From assembly GCF_020497125.1 (NCBI RefSeq), contig NC_059084.1, forward strand, positions 31,836,203 through 31,900,202: a DNA stretch of 64,000 nt, written 5' to 3'. The notes under the pieces are model-generated. The model saw only the letters and a program-made list of their open reading frames with translations, made no database searches and was not told the DNA's origin. The DNA is from Mauremys mutica (lineage: Eukaryota; Chordata; Testudines; Geoemydidae). Numbering within the stretch: the first letter of the stretch is position 1; each line of letters starts with the position of its first letter. Made by a program: the position numbers and the translations under genes. Positions 43,029 to 54,235 of this stretch are shown here, piece after piece.

Positions 43029-43760
43029 TAGGGCCCTACCAAATTCATGGCAATGAAAAACATGTCATGGACTGTGAAATATGGTCTTTTATGTGCTTTT
43101 ACACTATACTATACAGATTTCACAGGGAAGACTAGTGTTCCTCAAACTGAGGATCCTGACCCAAAAAGGGGTTACAAGGTTATTTTAGGGGAGTCACAGT
43201 ATTGCCACCCTTACTTCTGCGCTGCTTTCAGAGCTGGGCAGCCAGAGAGCAGCGGCTATTGGCTGGGTGCCTAGCTCTGAAGGCAGTGCCTCGCCAGCAG
43301 CAGCACAGAAGTAAGGGTGACAATACCATACCATGCTACCCTTACTTCTGCACTGCTGCCTTCAGAGCTGGGTGGCTGGAGAGTGGCAGCCACTGACTGA
43401 GGGCCCAGCTCTTCAGGCAGCAGTGCAGAAGTAAAGGCAGCAATACCATGCCATGCCATCCTTACTTCTACACTGCTGCTGGTGACAGCTCTGCCTTCAG
43501 AGCTGGGCTCCCGGCCAGCAGGCACCACTTTCTGGCCACCCAGCTCTGAAGGAATCGCCACCGCCAACAGCAGCGCAGTACTGCAACCCCCCTACAATAA
43601 CCTTGTGACCCCCCAACAACTCCTTTTTGGATCAGGACCCCTACAATTACAACACTGTGAAATTTCAGATTTAAATATATGACATCATGAAATTTATTAT
43701 TTTTAAAATCCTATGCCCATGAAATTGACTAAAACAGACTGTGAAGTTGGTAGGACCCTA
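43029..43760. mobile_element. hAT-type non-autonomous element, 732 bp
   Basis: It starts TAGGGCCCTACCAAATTCAT and ends TTGGTAGGACCCTA, with CTCATAAG and CTCATTAG as an 8-bp duplication with one mismatch. The inside contains three imperfect repeats of CCCTTACTTCTGCACTGCTG followed by CTTCAGAGCTGG (near 43208, 43339 and 43459) and inverted counterparts. Non-coding: the small frames on both strands come from these repeats. Confidence 0.75.
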
Positions 43761-44267
43761 CTCATTAGGTGTAGCCCCTGCCTTCTCTCAATGGGTTAAT
43801 TGTATAGCTGATTGCCTTTGATAGGCCATCAAGCAGGCTGGATAGTGCTGATGTCAATCTGTCTGGGGGTGACACCTAGAAACACAGCACAAGTCTTAAA
43901 TACAGATATATCACACATATTTGTAATTCATGATTCAAAGAAGATACAAACAAGATTACCATACTTAGCAACTTATAACAATTTCATTGATACCTTATGT
44001 GGCATATGTGGTAAGATTCAGTGGAATTTTATAACATTGGTATTAATAATATCAATAAAATGGTCACCCATAGTCCATACAGCATCACACCCCCAACACC
44101 TGCTCATAGTTTCTTGCTCTCACTCCTTACTCCCAGTGACAGTACCACCAGGCTCTTTGTCTCAATCTACTCCTTTTCCTTCTTTCTGTCCTGGCTCTAG
44201 CTGTCATGGTTACAGGGCTAGCTGCACCTCTGACTAATCTCTGGTTTCTCTGAATATATCTCTGTAA

Positions 44268-45730
44268 GCGTATGTCTACACTACGAAATTAAGTTGAATT
44301 TATAGAAGTCGATTTTTTAGGAAGCGATTTTATACAGTTGATTGTGTGTGTCCCCACTAAGCACATTAACTTGGCGGAGTGCGTCCACAGTACCGAGGCT
44401 AGCGTCGACTTTCGGAGCGTTGCACTGTGGGTAGCTATCCCACAGTTCCCGCAGTCTCCACCGCCCATTGGAATTCTGGGTTGAGCTCCCAATGCCTGAT
44501 GGGGCAAAAACATTGTCGCGGGTGGTTTTGGGTACATGTCATCAGTTGCCTCTCCCTCCGTGAAAGCAACAGCAGACAATCATTTCACGTCTTTTTTCCA
44601 TGCGGGCGCCATACTGCTTTCAGCAGACAGTGCAGTAGGACTGTTAACCATCATCATCGAATGACCGCTTCTGCTGCCACTCTGCTTTCCTGCTCTGGCT
44701 GCTTCCGCTGCAACTCTGCTCTCCTGCTCTCCTGTAGATGCCATACCACAGCAAGCATGGAGCCCTCTCAGATCACTGCAGCAGTTATGAGCATTGTAAA
44801 CACCTCGCGCATTATCCTGCAGTATGTGCAGAACCAGAACCTGCACACTACCCCAAATTCGACCCGGCGATGTTGATTTCAGCGCTAATCCCCTCGTCGG
44901 AGAGGAGTGTAGAAAGCAATTTTAAGAGCCTGTAGCGGAGTGATTACCCGCTCCTGCCCTTGGGGGCTTAAAACAGCCCAGGAGAGGGCTATGACTGGGG
45001 CAAGAAGCCTGGGCTGATTGGGAGAAAGCAGGCTCAGCTGTGGCCAGGCCCCAATCAGGCCCAGCTGGCCCCTATAAGAGGCAGTGAGCCAGGAGCCCAG
45101 TCAGTCTCCCTCTGGCTGTAGAGGGAGAAGGGCCTGGCTGCAGGGAGCTAGACCCAGGGTACCTGAGGGGAGCAGGGCTGGGGAAAGGCAGAGGAGCTGG
45201 GGAGCTCCTGCCTGGAAAGCCCCAGGTTGCGGCCTAGCACAAGGCCATCAGGTATTGGGGGGCTGCAGGGGGCAGCCCAGGGGTAGGCAAAGGCAGCAGG
45301 TCCAATCCCCTTTGCCTATGATGAGTGGCTGATACTGTAGTCTGCCCCAGTGAACGGGGGCTAGATGGAGACTGGGCAGTCGCCAAAACTGAGGCAAAGT
45401 GGGGATAGCGGGTTGGGGGTTCCCCAGGGAAGAGAGACCCAGATTGGTGGGGTACTGCCAGGGAGCAGCACCCCAGTTAAAAGGGCACCGGGTTCCAGGA
45501 AGGGACATGGGGGGGGCCAAGAGGACAGGCAGATCACTGGTCTGCAGAGGGCGCTCCTAGCTGGAATGAGCTAATTCCCAGAAGGACCAGCAGGAGGCGC
45601 CGCAGGGTGAGTCCGCTCCTCTACAGAGCCCTTTAAGTCAACAAAAATGGCTTCGTTGTGTGGATGGGTGCAGGGTTAAATCAATCTAACCTTGCTAAAT
45701 TTGACCTAAACTCGTAGTGTAGACCAGGGC
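44268..45730 (+). mobile_element. Harbinger-type non-autonomous element split by a solo LTR
   Basis: It begins GCGTATGTCTACACTACG and ends CGTAGTGTAGACCAGGGC. TAA flanks both sides (44265-44267, 45731-45733). Without the LTR it is about 770 bp and matches the outer parts of 26534-28379. Shared phrases include CACAGTTCCCGCAGTCTCC, ACTACCCCAAATTCGAC and GCTAATCCCCTCGTC. No transposase is encoded. Confidence 0.85.
44931..45625 (+). mobile_element. Solo LTR, family B (695 bp)
   Basis: It starts TGTAGCGGAG and ends CTCCTCTACA, with GAGCC on both sides (44926-44930, 45626-45630). A CCAAT box (45051-45055) and a TATAAG box (45073-45078) stand in the usual order and spacing for an LTR promoter. It is about 75-80% similar by eye to 56842-57506. 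No internal genes are present. It cuts the Harbinger element in two and is younger than it. Confidence 0.85.
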
Positions 45731-45973
45731 TAAGTGTAGGGCCTCATGTCCTTACCTTTTCTGGGGTGGAATCTGTCATGTGCTGGAGTGCAATTCAGAC
45801 AAGTGGGAGGTTGTGTCACTTCTTATAACCCCGAGTGTCCCAAAATGCATCTGAAACTTGTGGCTCCCTGGCTGGGACACACTCACAGCCAGCATTCAGC
45901 ATGCACTCTGTGTTCTGTATGCTGTACAGCTGATTCAACCATTCTGAATCCAACAGCCTGCCAGCAGTTATCA

Positions 45974-46808
45974 CAGACATCAGGGTTCCCCCCCACTCTG
46001 AATTCTAGGGTATAGATGTGGGGACCTGCATGAAAGACCCCCCACTAAGCTTATATTCTACCAACTTAGGCTAAAAACTTCCCCAAGGCACAATTTTTTC
46101 CCCTTGTCCTTGGATGGTATTGCTGCCACCATCAAATGATTTACACAAAAATTCAGGGCAGGGTCCCTTGGAATCCATATCCCCCCAAAATATTCCCTCA
46201 AGCCCCTTCACCCCCTTTCCTGGGGTGGTTTGAGAATAATATACCAACCAATTGCCTTTAATGTAAGTACAGACCAGACCCTTTATCTTTAGGACACTAA
46301 AACCAATTAGATTCTTAAAAGAAGAATTTTATTATAAAAAAAAGTAAAAGAATCAAACCTGCAAAATCAGGATGGAAGGTAACTTTACAGGGTAATAAAA
46401 AGATTTAAAACACAGAGGACTCCCCTCTGGACTCAGCTTCACAGTTACAAAAACAGGAATAAAACTACCTTTGTAGCATAGGGAAATTCACAAACTAAAA
46501 CAAAAGATAACCTAACGCATTGCCTTGCTTTACTTACAATTTTCATAATTTTAGATGGATCGTTCCAGGTATATTTTCAGGAGATGTTGTACCTGCCTGG
46601 TCTCTCTCTCTGTCTGGACTGGGAACAAACAAAGAGAGCCATATACAAATCCTCCCCCTCAGATTTGAAAGTATCTTCTTTCCTCATTGGTCCTTCTGGT
46701 CAGGTGCCAACTCGGTTATTTGAGCTTTTTAACCCCTTAGAAGTAAAGCGATTTAGTACAGCTGCCAAGGAGGGATTTTATGCTATCCTTCTCTCTATAT
46801 TTATGACA
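45974..46808 (-). mobile_element. Solo LTR of a third family, antisense
   Basis: On the minus strand it starts TGTCATAAATATAGAGAG and runs to the end near 45974 (GTGGGGACCTGCATG...phrases in reverse, then GGGTTCCCCCCCACTCTGAA). A minus-strand AATAAA lies at 46333-46328. The order of phrases agrees with a common turtle LTR I remember. The 3' boundary is inexact and no target duplication could be set. Confidence 0.55.
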
Positions 46809-46984
46809 CGCACACACTTGCTTTCCCAGATTTGGTTAATATTAGCAGGTTACTCCAACACACCGCCACCCCTGAACTTTCCCAAACCTGCGTGCGCTGC
46901 AATGTCCAGGCCTCTCCTGCAACATTCAGAGGAATAATAAAAGGACCACTTGCTCCTTTAAAGAGACAAAGGTCAATATCTTAT

Positions 46985-47255
46985 CACTTATAACAGCAAC
47001 AAAAATGATAAGGGGTGTGGAAAATGTTACATATGAGGTAAGATTAAAAATGGGGCTTGTTCAGCTTTGAAAAGAGATGACTAAGGGGGGGATATGACAG
47101 AGGTCTATAAAATTATGAATGGTGTAGAGAAAGTGAATAAGGAAGTGTTATTTACCCCATCACATAATACATGAACTGGGGTCATCCAATGAAATTAGTA
47201 GTCAGCAGGTTTAAAACAAACATAAGGAAGTACATCTTATGTACTTATGTTCTTA
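46985..47255 (+). mobile_element. CR1 LINE 3' fragment
   Basis: It encodes AMKMIRG-like and WGLFSFEKR-like remnants with several stops. It ends CTTATGTACTTATGTTCTTA, a CR1 3' tail of the TATGTTCT type. This is an old copy. A second CR1 begins directly after it. Confidence 0.65.
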
Positions 47256-47935
47256 TCTGGGAGTCATAGTGGATCACAAGCTAAACAGTAGTCAACAGTG
47301 TAACACTGTTGCAAAAAAAGCAAACATCATTCTGGGATGTATTAGCAGGAGTCTTGTAAGTAAGACACAAGAAGTAATTCTTCCACTCTACTTTGCCTCA
47401 ACTAGAGTACTGTGTCCAGTTCTGGGAGCCACATTTCAGGAAAGATGTGGACAAATTGAAGAAAGTCCTGAGAAAAGCAACAAAAATGAGTGAAGGTCTA
47501 GAAAATGTGACCTCTGAGAGAAGACTGAAAAAATTGGGTTTGTTTAGTCTGGAGAAGAGAAGACTGAGGCGGGGGGCGGGGGAAGGGAGACATGATAACA
47601 GTTTTAAAGTACATAAAAAGTTGTTACAAGGAGGAGGGAGAAAAATTGTTCTTGTTAACCTCTTAGGATAGGACAAGAACCAATGGGTTTACATTGAAGC
47701 AAGGGCAGTTTAGGTTGGACATTAGGAAAAACTTCCAGTCAGGGTAGTTAAGCACTGGAATAAATTGCCTAGGGAGGTTGTGGAATCTCCATCATTGGAG
47801 ATTTTTAAGAGCAGGTTACACAGACACCTGTCAGGAATGGTCTAGATGATAGTCCTGCCTTGAGTGCAGGGGACTGGACTAGAAGACTTCTTGAGGTCTG
47901 TTCCAGTCCTATGATTCTTCACACAATGTGCAATC
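47256..47935 (+). pseudogene. CR1 LINE C-terminal fragment with frameshifts
   Basis: The frame reads LGVIVDHKLNSSQQCNTVAK and [20 protein letters not shown], then shifts at about 47395 to [34 protein letters not shown] and [13 protein letters not shown]. This is the C-terminal part of the CR1 reverse transcriptase protein, as in 34891-35685 but more diverged. It ends CCTATGATTCT. It is dead. Confidence 0.8.
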
Positions 47936-48249
47936 AACCTGTGGAACTCATTACACTGCTCTACAGCCAAAATGCTTCTGAAATAAATGTAGTCAAACTT
48001 TACTAATTCTGGGTCACTGAGAACGAAAATGATGCTTAAAATTGTTGATTGGCTCTAGTTTTCAAGGTATGCTATTGGGTCAGTATATACGACCCTTCAC
48101 TTGGGAATGGCGGAGGATAAGTGAGTTATAAAGGGAAGGGATCTCAATTTAAACCAGAAATGACTAAAATACATCTTTGACTGGATCTATGAATAAATCT
48201 ATGACTGGGTTTGGACAGTACTTGCTTTTTAGGCAAAACAATGAATGAT
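47936..48249. other. Unannotated spacer between CR1 copies
   Basis: I see no coding domain or repeat ends. Confidence 0.4.
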
Positions 48250-48262
48250 GCAATCTGAAGCA

Positions 48263-51183
48263 GGGAGAACTAGAAGTCCTGGCACAGTCAGGGAATTATG
48301 ATGTAATTGGAATAACAGAGACTTAGTGGGATAACTCACATGATTGGAGTACTGTCATGGATGGATATAAACTGTTCAGGAAGGATAGGCAGGGCAGAAA
48401 AGGTGGGGGAGTTGCGTTGTATGTAAGAGAGCAGTATGATTGCTCAGAGTTCCAGTATGAAACTGCAGAAAAACCTGAGTGTCTCTGGATTAAATTTAGA
48501 AGTATGAACAACAAGGGTAATGTCGTGGTGGGAGTCTGCTACAGACCACCAGACCAGGGGGATGAGGTGGACGAGGCTTTCTTCCAGCAACTAACAGAAG
48601 TTGCTAGATCACAGGCCCTGGTTCTCATGGGTGACTTTAATCACCCCGATATCTGCTGGGAGAGCAATACAGCGGTGCACAGACAATCTAGGAAGTTTCT
48701 GGAAAGTGTAGGGGACAATTTCCTGGTGCAAGTGCTGGAGGAACCAACTAGGGGAAAAGCTCTTCTTGACCTGCTGCTCACAAACAGGGAAGAAATAGTA
48801 GAGGAAGCAATAGTGGATGGGAACCTGGGAGGCAGTGACCATGAGATGGTTGAGTTCAGGATCCTGACACAAGGAAAAAAGGAGAGCAGTAGAACAGAGA
48901 CCCTGGACTTCAGAAAAGCAGACTTCGACTCCCTCAGGGAACTGATGGGCAAGGTCCCCTGGGAGAATAACATGACGGGGAAAGGAGTCGAGGAAAGCTG
49001 GCTGTATTTTAAAGAAACCTTATTGAGGTTGCAGGAACAAACCATCCCGATGTGTAGGAAGAAAAGTAAATATGGCAGGCGACCAGCTTGGCTTAACAGT
49101 GAAATCCTTGCTCATCTTAAACACAAAAAAACAGCTTACAAGAAGTGGAAGATTGGACAAATAACCAGGGAGGAATATAAAAGTATTGCTCAGGCATGCA
49201 GGTGTGAAATCAGGAAGGCCAAATCACACTTGGAGTTGCAGCTAGCCGGAGATGTTAGGAGTAACAAGAAGGGTTTCTTCAGGTATGTTAGCAACAGGAA
49301 GAAAGTCAAGGAAAGTGTGGGCCCCTTGCTGAATGAGGGAGGGAACCTAGTGACAGAGGATGTGGAGAAAGCTAGTGTACTCAATGCTTTTTTTGCCTCT
49401 GTCTTCACAGACAAGGTCAGCTCCCAGACAGCTGCACTCTGCAGCACGGTATGGGGAGGAGGTGACCAGCTCTCTGTGGAGAAAGAAGTAGTTCGGGACT
49501 ATTTAGAAAAGCTGGACGAGCACAAGTCCATGGGGCCGGATGCACTGCATCCAAGGGTGCTAAAGGAGTTGGCCGATGAGATTGCAGAGCCATTGGCCAT
49601 TATCTTTGAAAAATCATGGCAATCGGGGGAGGTCCCGGATGACTGGAAAAAAGCTAATGTAGTGCCCATCTTTAAAAAAGAGAAGAAGGAAGATCCAGGG
49701 AACTACAGGCCATTCAGTCTCACCTCAGTCCCTGGAAAAATCATGGAACAGGTCCTCAAGGAATCAATCCTGAACCACTTAAAGGAGGGGAAAGTGATCA
49801 GGAACAGTCAGCATGGATTCACCAAGGGCAAGTCATGCCTGACTAACCTAATTGCCTTCTATGATGAGATAACCGGCTCTGTGGATGAGGGGAAAGCAGT
49901 GGATGTGCTATTTCTGGACTTTAGCAAAGCTTTTGATACGTCTCCCACAGTATTCTTGCCAGCAAGTTAAAGAAGTATGGGCTGGATGAATGGATGGTAA
50001 GGTGGATAGAAAACTGGCTAGATGGTCGGGCTCAACGGGTAGTGATCAATGGTTCCATGTCTAGTTGGCAGCCGGTATCAAGTGGAGTGCCCCAAGGGTC
50101 GGTGCTGGGGCCGGTTTTATTCAATATCTTCATTAACGATCTGGAGGATGGTGTGGACTGCACCCTTAGCAAGTTTGCAGATGACACTAAACTGGGAGGA
50201 GTGGTTGATACGCTGGAGGGTAGGGATAGGATACAGAGGGACCTAGACAAATTAGAGGATTGGGCTAAAAGAAATATGATGAGGTTCAACAAGGACAAGT
50301 GCAGAGTCCTGCACTTAGAACGGAAGAATCCCATGCACTGCTACAGACTAGGGACCGAATGGCTGGGCAGCAGTTCTGCAGAAAAGGACCTAGGGGTTAC
50401 GGTGGACGAAAAGCTGAATATGAGTCAACAGTGTGCCCTTGTTGCCAAGAAGGCTAATGGCATTTTGGGTTGTATAAGTAGGGGCATTTCCAGCAGATCG
50501 AGGGATGTTATCATTCCCCTCTACTCAGCACTGGTGAGGCCTCATTTGGAGTACTGTGTCCAGTTTTGGGCCCCACACTACAAGAAGGATGTGGATAAAT
50601 TGGAGAGAGTCCAGCGGAGGGCAACAAAAATGATTAGGGGGCTGGAGCACATGACTTATGAGGAGAGGCTGAGGGAACTGGGATTGTTTAGTCTGCAGAA
50701 GAGAAGAATGAGGGGGGATTTGATAGCTGCTTTCAACTACCTGAAGGGGGGTTCCAAAGAGGATGGATCTAGACTAAAAGTAATAAAAGGTAATAATTGG
50801 TGATATACCAATCTCCTAGAACTGGAAGGGACCTTGAAAGGTCATTGAGTCCAGCCCCCTGCCTTCACTAGCAGGACCAATTTTTGCCCCAGATCCCTAA
50901 GTGACCGCCTCAAGGATTGAACTCACAATCCTGGGTTTAGCAGGCCAATGCTCAAACCACTGAGCTATCCCTCCCCCCTACTAGTCTCAGTGGTAGGAGA
51001 TGACAGAGCAAGGAATAATGGTCTCAAGTTGCAGAGGGGGAGGTTTAGGTTGGACATTAGGAAAAACTTTTTCACTAGTAGGGTGGTGAAGAACTGGAAT
51101 GGGTTATCTAGGGAGGTAGTGGAATCTCCTTCCTTAGAGGTTTTTAAGGTCAGGCTTGACAAAGCCCTGGCTGGGATGATTTA
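48263..51183 (+). pseudogene. CR1 endonuclease and reverse transcriptase protein
   Basis: The translation begins at ELEVLAQSGNYDVIGITET, where a stop replaces the next tryptophan, and stays open from 48357. The apurinic-type endonuclease motifs [19 protein letters not shown] and [10 protein letters not shown] follow. The reverse transcriptase starts with [28 protein letters not shown] and [11 protein letters not shown] (first catalytic Asp). Just after it, near 49937, a one-base loss shifts the frame. The new frame, open 49994-50803, carries [12 protein letters not shown] and the catalytic [11 protein letters not shown] box, then the C-terminal region seen at 34891-35685. A SINE splits the last exon-less part, and the end resumes at about 50994 to GMI plus stop. 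The protein nicks DNA and primes reverse transcription. One stop, one frameshift and one insertion make it inactive. Confidence 0.92.
50776..50980 (-). mobile_element. tRNA-derived SINE inserted in CR1
   Basis: In reverse orientation it shows the CR1-like tail (CCTAGAACTGGAAGGGACC), the body (TTTTTGCCCCAGATCCC), the B box (GGATTGAACTCACAATCC) and the A box region (CACTGAGCTATCCCTCCC). It has the same structure as 34688-34890. The flanks TCTAGACT and ACTAGTCT are only loosely repeated, so the duplication is uncertain. Confidence 0.85.
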
Positions 51184-52667
51184 GTTGGGTTTGGTCCTGC
51201 TTTGAGCAGGGGGTTGGACTAGATGACCTCCTGAGGTCCCTTCCAACTCTGAGATTCTATGATTCTATGATTCTAAGCTGGTATTCCATCATACATGATA
51301 TGAATTGCATCATGTTATTCCTAGAAGTCATGGATGATGCAATCATAACGAAGCTTACATCACTCTGCTGAACATATTGCCCTATATCAGCTCTAGAAAT
51401 CATACAGTGTCGTGCTCTCTTATTTGTCAGTGTTTGATTTTGCAAAGGGACACATTTCTGTTTAGCCAAAGTGAGCAGAGATGCCTCATACTTGTGTGAA
51501 CAGTGCAGATAACTTCTGCTATGTTTGTGGTGAAGTGACTTTTGCATCACAAAAGCGCAGTATAACCACTATGGTTAAGAAAGCCTATCACCTTTATTTT
51601 GGCTGCAAAATTGGAGATCAGGACAAGAGGTGAGCCCCACACATATGCTGCAACACTTGTGCAACAAATCTTCGCCAGTGGTTGAACAGGAAAAGGAAAT
51701 CTATGCCTTTTGCAGTGCCAATGATTTGGAGAGAGCCAACAGATCATACCAGCAATTGTTACTTCTGCATGGTGCCTCCAGTTTGGAAAGGTATGTCAAA
51801 GAAGAAAAAGTGAACTGTGCATTATCCAAATATTCCATCAGCTATACGCCCAGTACCCCACGGAGAAGGACTGCTGGTTCCTGATGCACCAGAATCATTC
51901 TCACTTGAGTCAGACGAGGAAGAGGAAGAGGATGAAACTTCTGGTCCTGAACCATCAATGTCACAGGACCCACATTTTCTCCCATCCTCCTCCTCTGAAC
52001 CACACCTCATAACACAAGGTGAACTGAATGACCTTGTCAGGGATTTGGAACTACCCAAGAGTAAGGCAGAGCTGTTGGGCTCCAGTCTACAGCAGTGGAA
52101 TCTCCTGGCAGGTGATGTTAGGGTTTCCATGTTCCGTGACCGTCAAACGGATCTTGTCCCATTCTTCTTCATGGAAGGTGATCTTGTAGCCTGCAACAAC
52201 ATCGATGGTGTGATGGCAGCCCTCAACATCGTTCACGATCCAGATGAGTGGAGACTGTTCATTGATTCATCGAAGACGAGTCTTAAAGCTGTTTTACTGC
52301 ATAATGGCAATGTTTTGCCATCAATTCCAGTTGGTCATGCAGTCCATATGAAGGAAACCTATGACAACATGAAACAACTTTTGAGGTGCATAAACTATGA
52401 CCAACATCAGTGGCAGCTTTGTGGCGATTTGAAGGTTGTTGCTCTCTTGCTTGGTCTGCAGACTGGATACACAAAGTACTGCTGTTTTCTCTGCGAATGG
52501 GATAGTCGTGCAAGAGATTCCCACTACGTCAAGAAAGATTGGCCACTCCGACAGTCATTGGAGCCTGGGAGGAAAAGTGTTCAGCATCCACCACTTGTTG
52601 AATCAAGGAAGATTTTGTTACCACCCTTACACATCAAGCTGGGTCTGATGAAGAACTTTGTCAAGGC

Positions 52668-53360
52668 AACCAATCCATGCAACAAACCTCGATGCCAACT
52701 CTGCCCACATATCTACACCAGCAACACCATCACAGGACCAAACCAGATCAGCCACAACATCATCGGTTCATTCACCTGCACTTCCACCAATGTAATATAT
52801 GCCATCATATGCCAGCAATGCCCCTCTGCTATGTACATCGGCCAAACTGGACAGTCTCTAAGGAAAAGGATAAATGGACACAAATCAGACATTAGGAATG
52901 GCAATATACAAAAACCTGTAGGAGAACACTTCAACCTCCCTGGCCACACAATAGCAGATCTTAAGGTGGCCATCCTACAGCAAAAAAACTTTAGGACCAG
53001 ACTTCAAAGAGAAACTGCTGAGCTCCAGTTCATCTGCATATTTGACACCATCAGCTCAGGACTAAACAAAGACTGTGAATGGCTTGCCAATTACAGAACC
53101 AGTTTCTCCTCCCTTGGTTTTCACACCTCAACTGCTAGAACAGGGCCTCATCCACCCTGATTGATCTAACCTCGTTATCTCTAGCTTGCTTCTTGCTTGC
53201 TTATATATACCTGCCCCAGGAAATTTCCACCACTTGCATCCGAAGAAGTGGGTATTCACCCACGAAAGCTCATGCTGCAAAACATCTGTTAGTCTATAAG
53301 GTGCCACAGGATTCTTTGCTGCTTCTACAGAACCAGACTAACATGGCTACCCCTCTGATA
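52668..53360 (+). mobile_element. Penelope-like element, 5'-truncated, 693 bp
   Basis: The insertion is flanked by a perfect 11-bp repeat TTTGTCAAGGC (52657-52667 and 53361-53371). It carries the endonuclease region and then the 3' terminus in plus orientation: GCATCCGAAGAAGTGGG, CACGAAAGCTCATGCTGC, TAGTCTATAAGGTGCCACAG and AACATGGCTACCCCTCTGAT. This copy fixes the direction of the short termini elsewhere in the window. Confidence 0.95.
52671..53158 (+). pseudogene. PLE GIY-YIG endonuclease fused in frame to the host gene
   Basis: The reading continues from the interrupted gene with no stop into NPCNKPRCQLCPHIYTS, SFTCTSTNVIYAIICQQCP, SAMYIGQTGQSLRKRINGHK, VGEHFNLPGHTIADLKVAIL, RETAELQFICIFDTISSGLN and a stop at 53158-53160. 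The cysteine cluster (C..C..C) and the VIYAI/MYIGQT pair are those of PLE endonucleases, and the conserved RKRINGHK follows. The domain appears intact, but the reverse transcriptase that normally precedes it is absent. The resulting 447-codon frame (51817-53160) is a chance fusion, most probably without function. Confidence 0.88.
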
Positions 53361-53893
53361 TTTGTCAAGGCCATTGACAAAACACAAGTACCTCCAAAAC
53401 ACAAGCTTTCAAGTACCTCCGTGGAAAATGTCCAAGGTTAAGTGAAGCTAAGATAAAGGAAGGTGTCTTTGTTGGTCCTCAGATTCGTGAACTTCTTCGA
53501 GATGATGCATTTGACCATGCACTGCGTGGCAAGGAAAAGACGGCATGGAAAGCCTTCCAGTTAGTGGCAATAAATTTTCTCGGAAACAACAAGGCAGACA
53601 ACTACAGGTTGTTGGTGGAAAACCTCCTCAAGGCATACAAAAGCCTTGGTTGCAACATGTCACTAAAGATACATTTTTTGCACTCTCATCTAGATTTTTT
53701 TCCACCGAACTGTGGAGCAGTGAGTGACGAGCACGGCGAGCGATTTCACCAGGACATTGCAACAATGGAGAAACGCTATCAGGGCAAATGGAGCCCATCA
53801 ATGCTTGAAGACTATTGCTGGACAGTGACAAGAGATGCTCCATTTAATGAATACAAGAGACAAGTCAAGAAGCGCCGAGTAGACACTGAATAG

Positions 53894-54235
53894 GACTAAA
53901 CTATGTACATAATAGGTTTTTGCCTTTTGTTTCATAATAAATTTTATTTATATAACCCTTGTGCTGATTTTTAAAGTGTTACATAAACAGGACAGGTGAA
54001 ATATTATCATGTAAAGCAACCATAAACACATGAAAAGACCTAGGTTTACAATTTATGATTAAAATTCTACTATCTACACAATATACATAGACATAAAATG
54101 TAAAAACTTAAATACCTTAGAAACAGTAGCCAATCAGTTGTTTTAATTGTCATATTTGAATTCAGCACATCAAAATACATAATAAATAGCACATTTTATC
54201 TCTGAAGCAGACGACTTCTCAAAAATTGTAGACCA
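53894..54235 (+). other. 3' flank of the uncharacterised gene, AT-rich
   Basis: An AATAAA signal lies at 53936-53941, 43 bases after the stop. The AT-rich sequence that follows may be the rest of the repeat. I found no terminal repeat. Confidence 0.45.

Larger units (their letters stand above)
42400..44264 (-). mobile_element. Possible antisense LTR-retroelement relic, split by two insertions
   Basis: The pieces 42400-42620, 42851-43020 and 43769-44264 resemble each other in texture to antisense LTR sequence I recall from turtles. Examples are CCTTCTCTCAATGGGTTAAT, TAGGCCATCAAGCAGG and GGTGACACCTAGAAACACAG. They are interrupted by the PLE at 42637-42834 and the hAT at 43029-43760. I found no TG...CA ends, so the call is weak. 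Confidence 0.3.
48250..51277 (+). mobile_element. CR1 LINE, nearly complete second protein and 3' end
   Basis: This 3-kb copy runs from within the endonuclease domain to the CR1 3' repeat (ATTCTATGATTCTATGATTC, 51250-51273). The only large interruption is a SINE at 50776-50980. The 5' part of the endonuclease and any first open frame are missing, which is normal 5' truncation. It is the best-preserved LINE in the window. Confidence 0.9.
51481..53893 (+). pseudogene. Uncharacterised multicopy gene family, split by a PLE
   Basis: An ATG at 51481 opens a frame with MPHTCVNSADNFCYVCGEVT (a CxxC pair), KKAYHLYFGCKIGDQDK, APHICCNTCA (CxxC), MPFAVPMIWREP and NCYFC. An acidic Ser-rich linker (SLESDEEEEEDETSGPEPS) follows, then a conserved core: ELNDLVRDLELPKSKAELLG, DEWRLFIDSSKTSLKAVLLH, GDLKVVALLLGLQTGYTKYC, CFLCEWDSRARDSHYV and LPPLHIKLGLMKNFVKA. 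After the PLE (52668-53371) the C-terminal part resumes in pieces: PQIRELLRDDAFDHALRG, NFLGNNKADNYRLLVENLL, HSHLDFFPPNCGAVSDEHGE, RFHQDIATMEKRYQGKWSP and the stop at 53891. Two TGA codons (51635 region and 51806 region) stand where tryptophan is expected. Cysteine pairs suggest a zinc-binding N terminus. I recall similar uncharacterised proteins in many copies in fish, turtles and arthropods, which suggests a mobile element, but I do not know its function. Confidence 0.7.
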
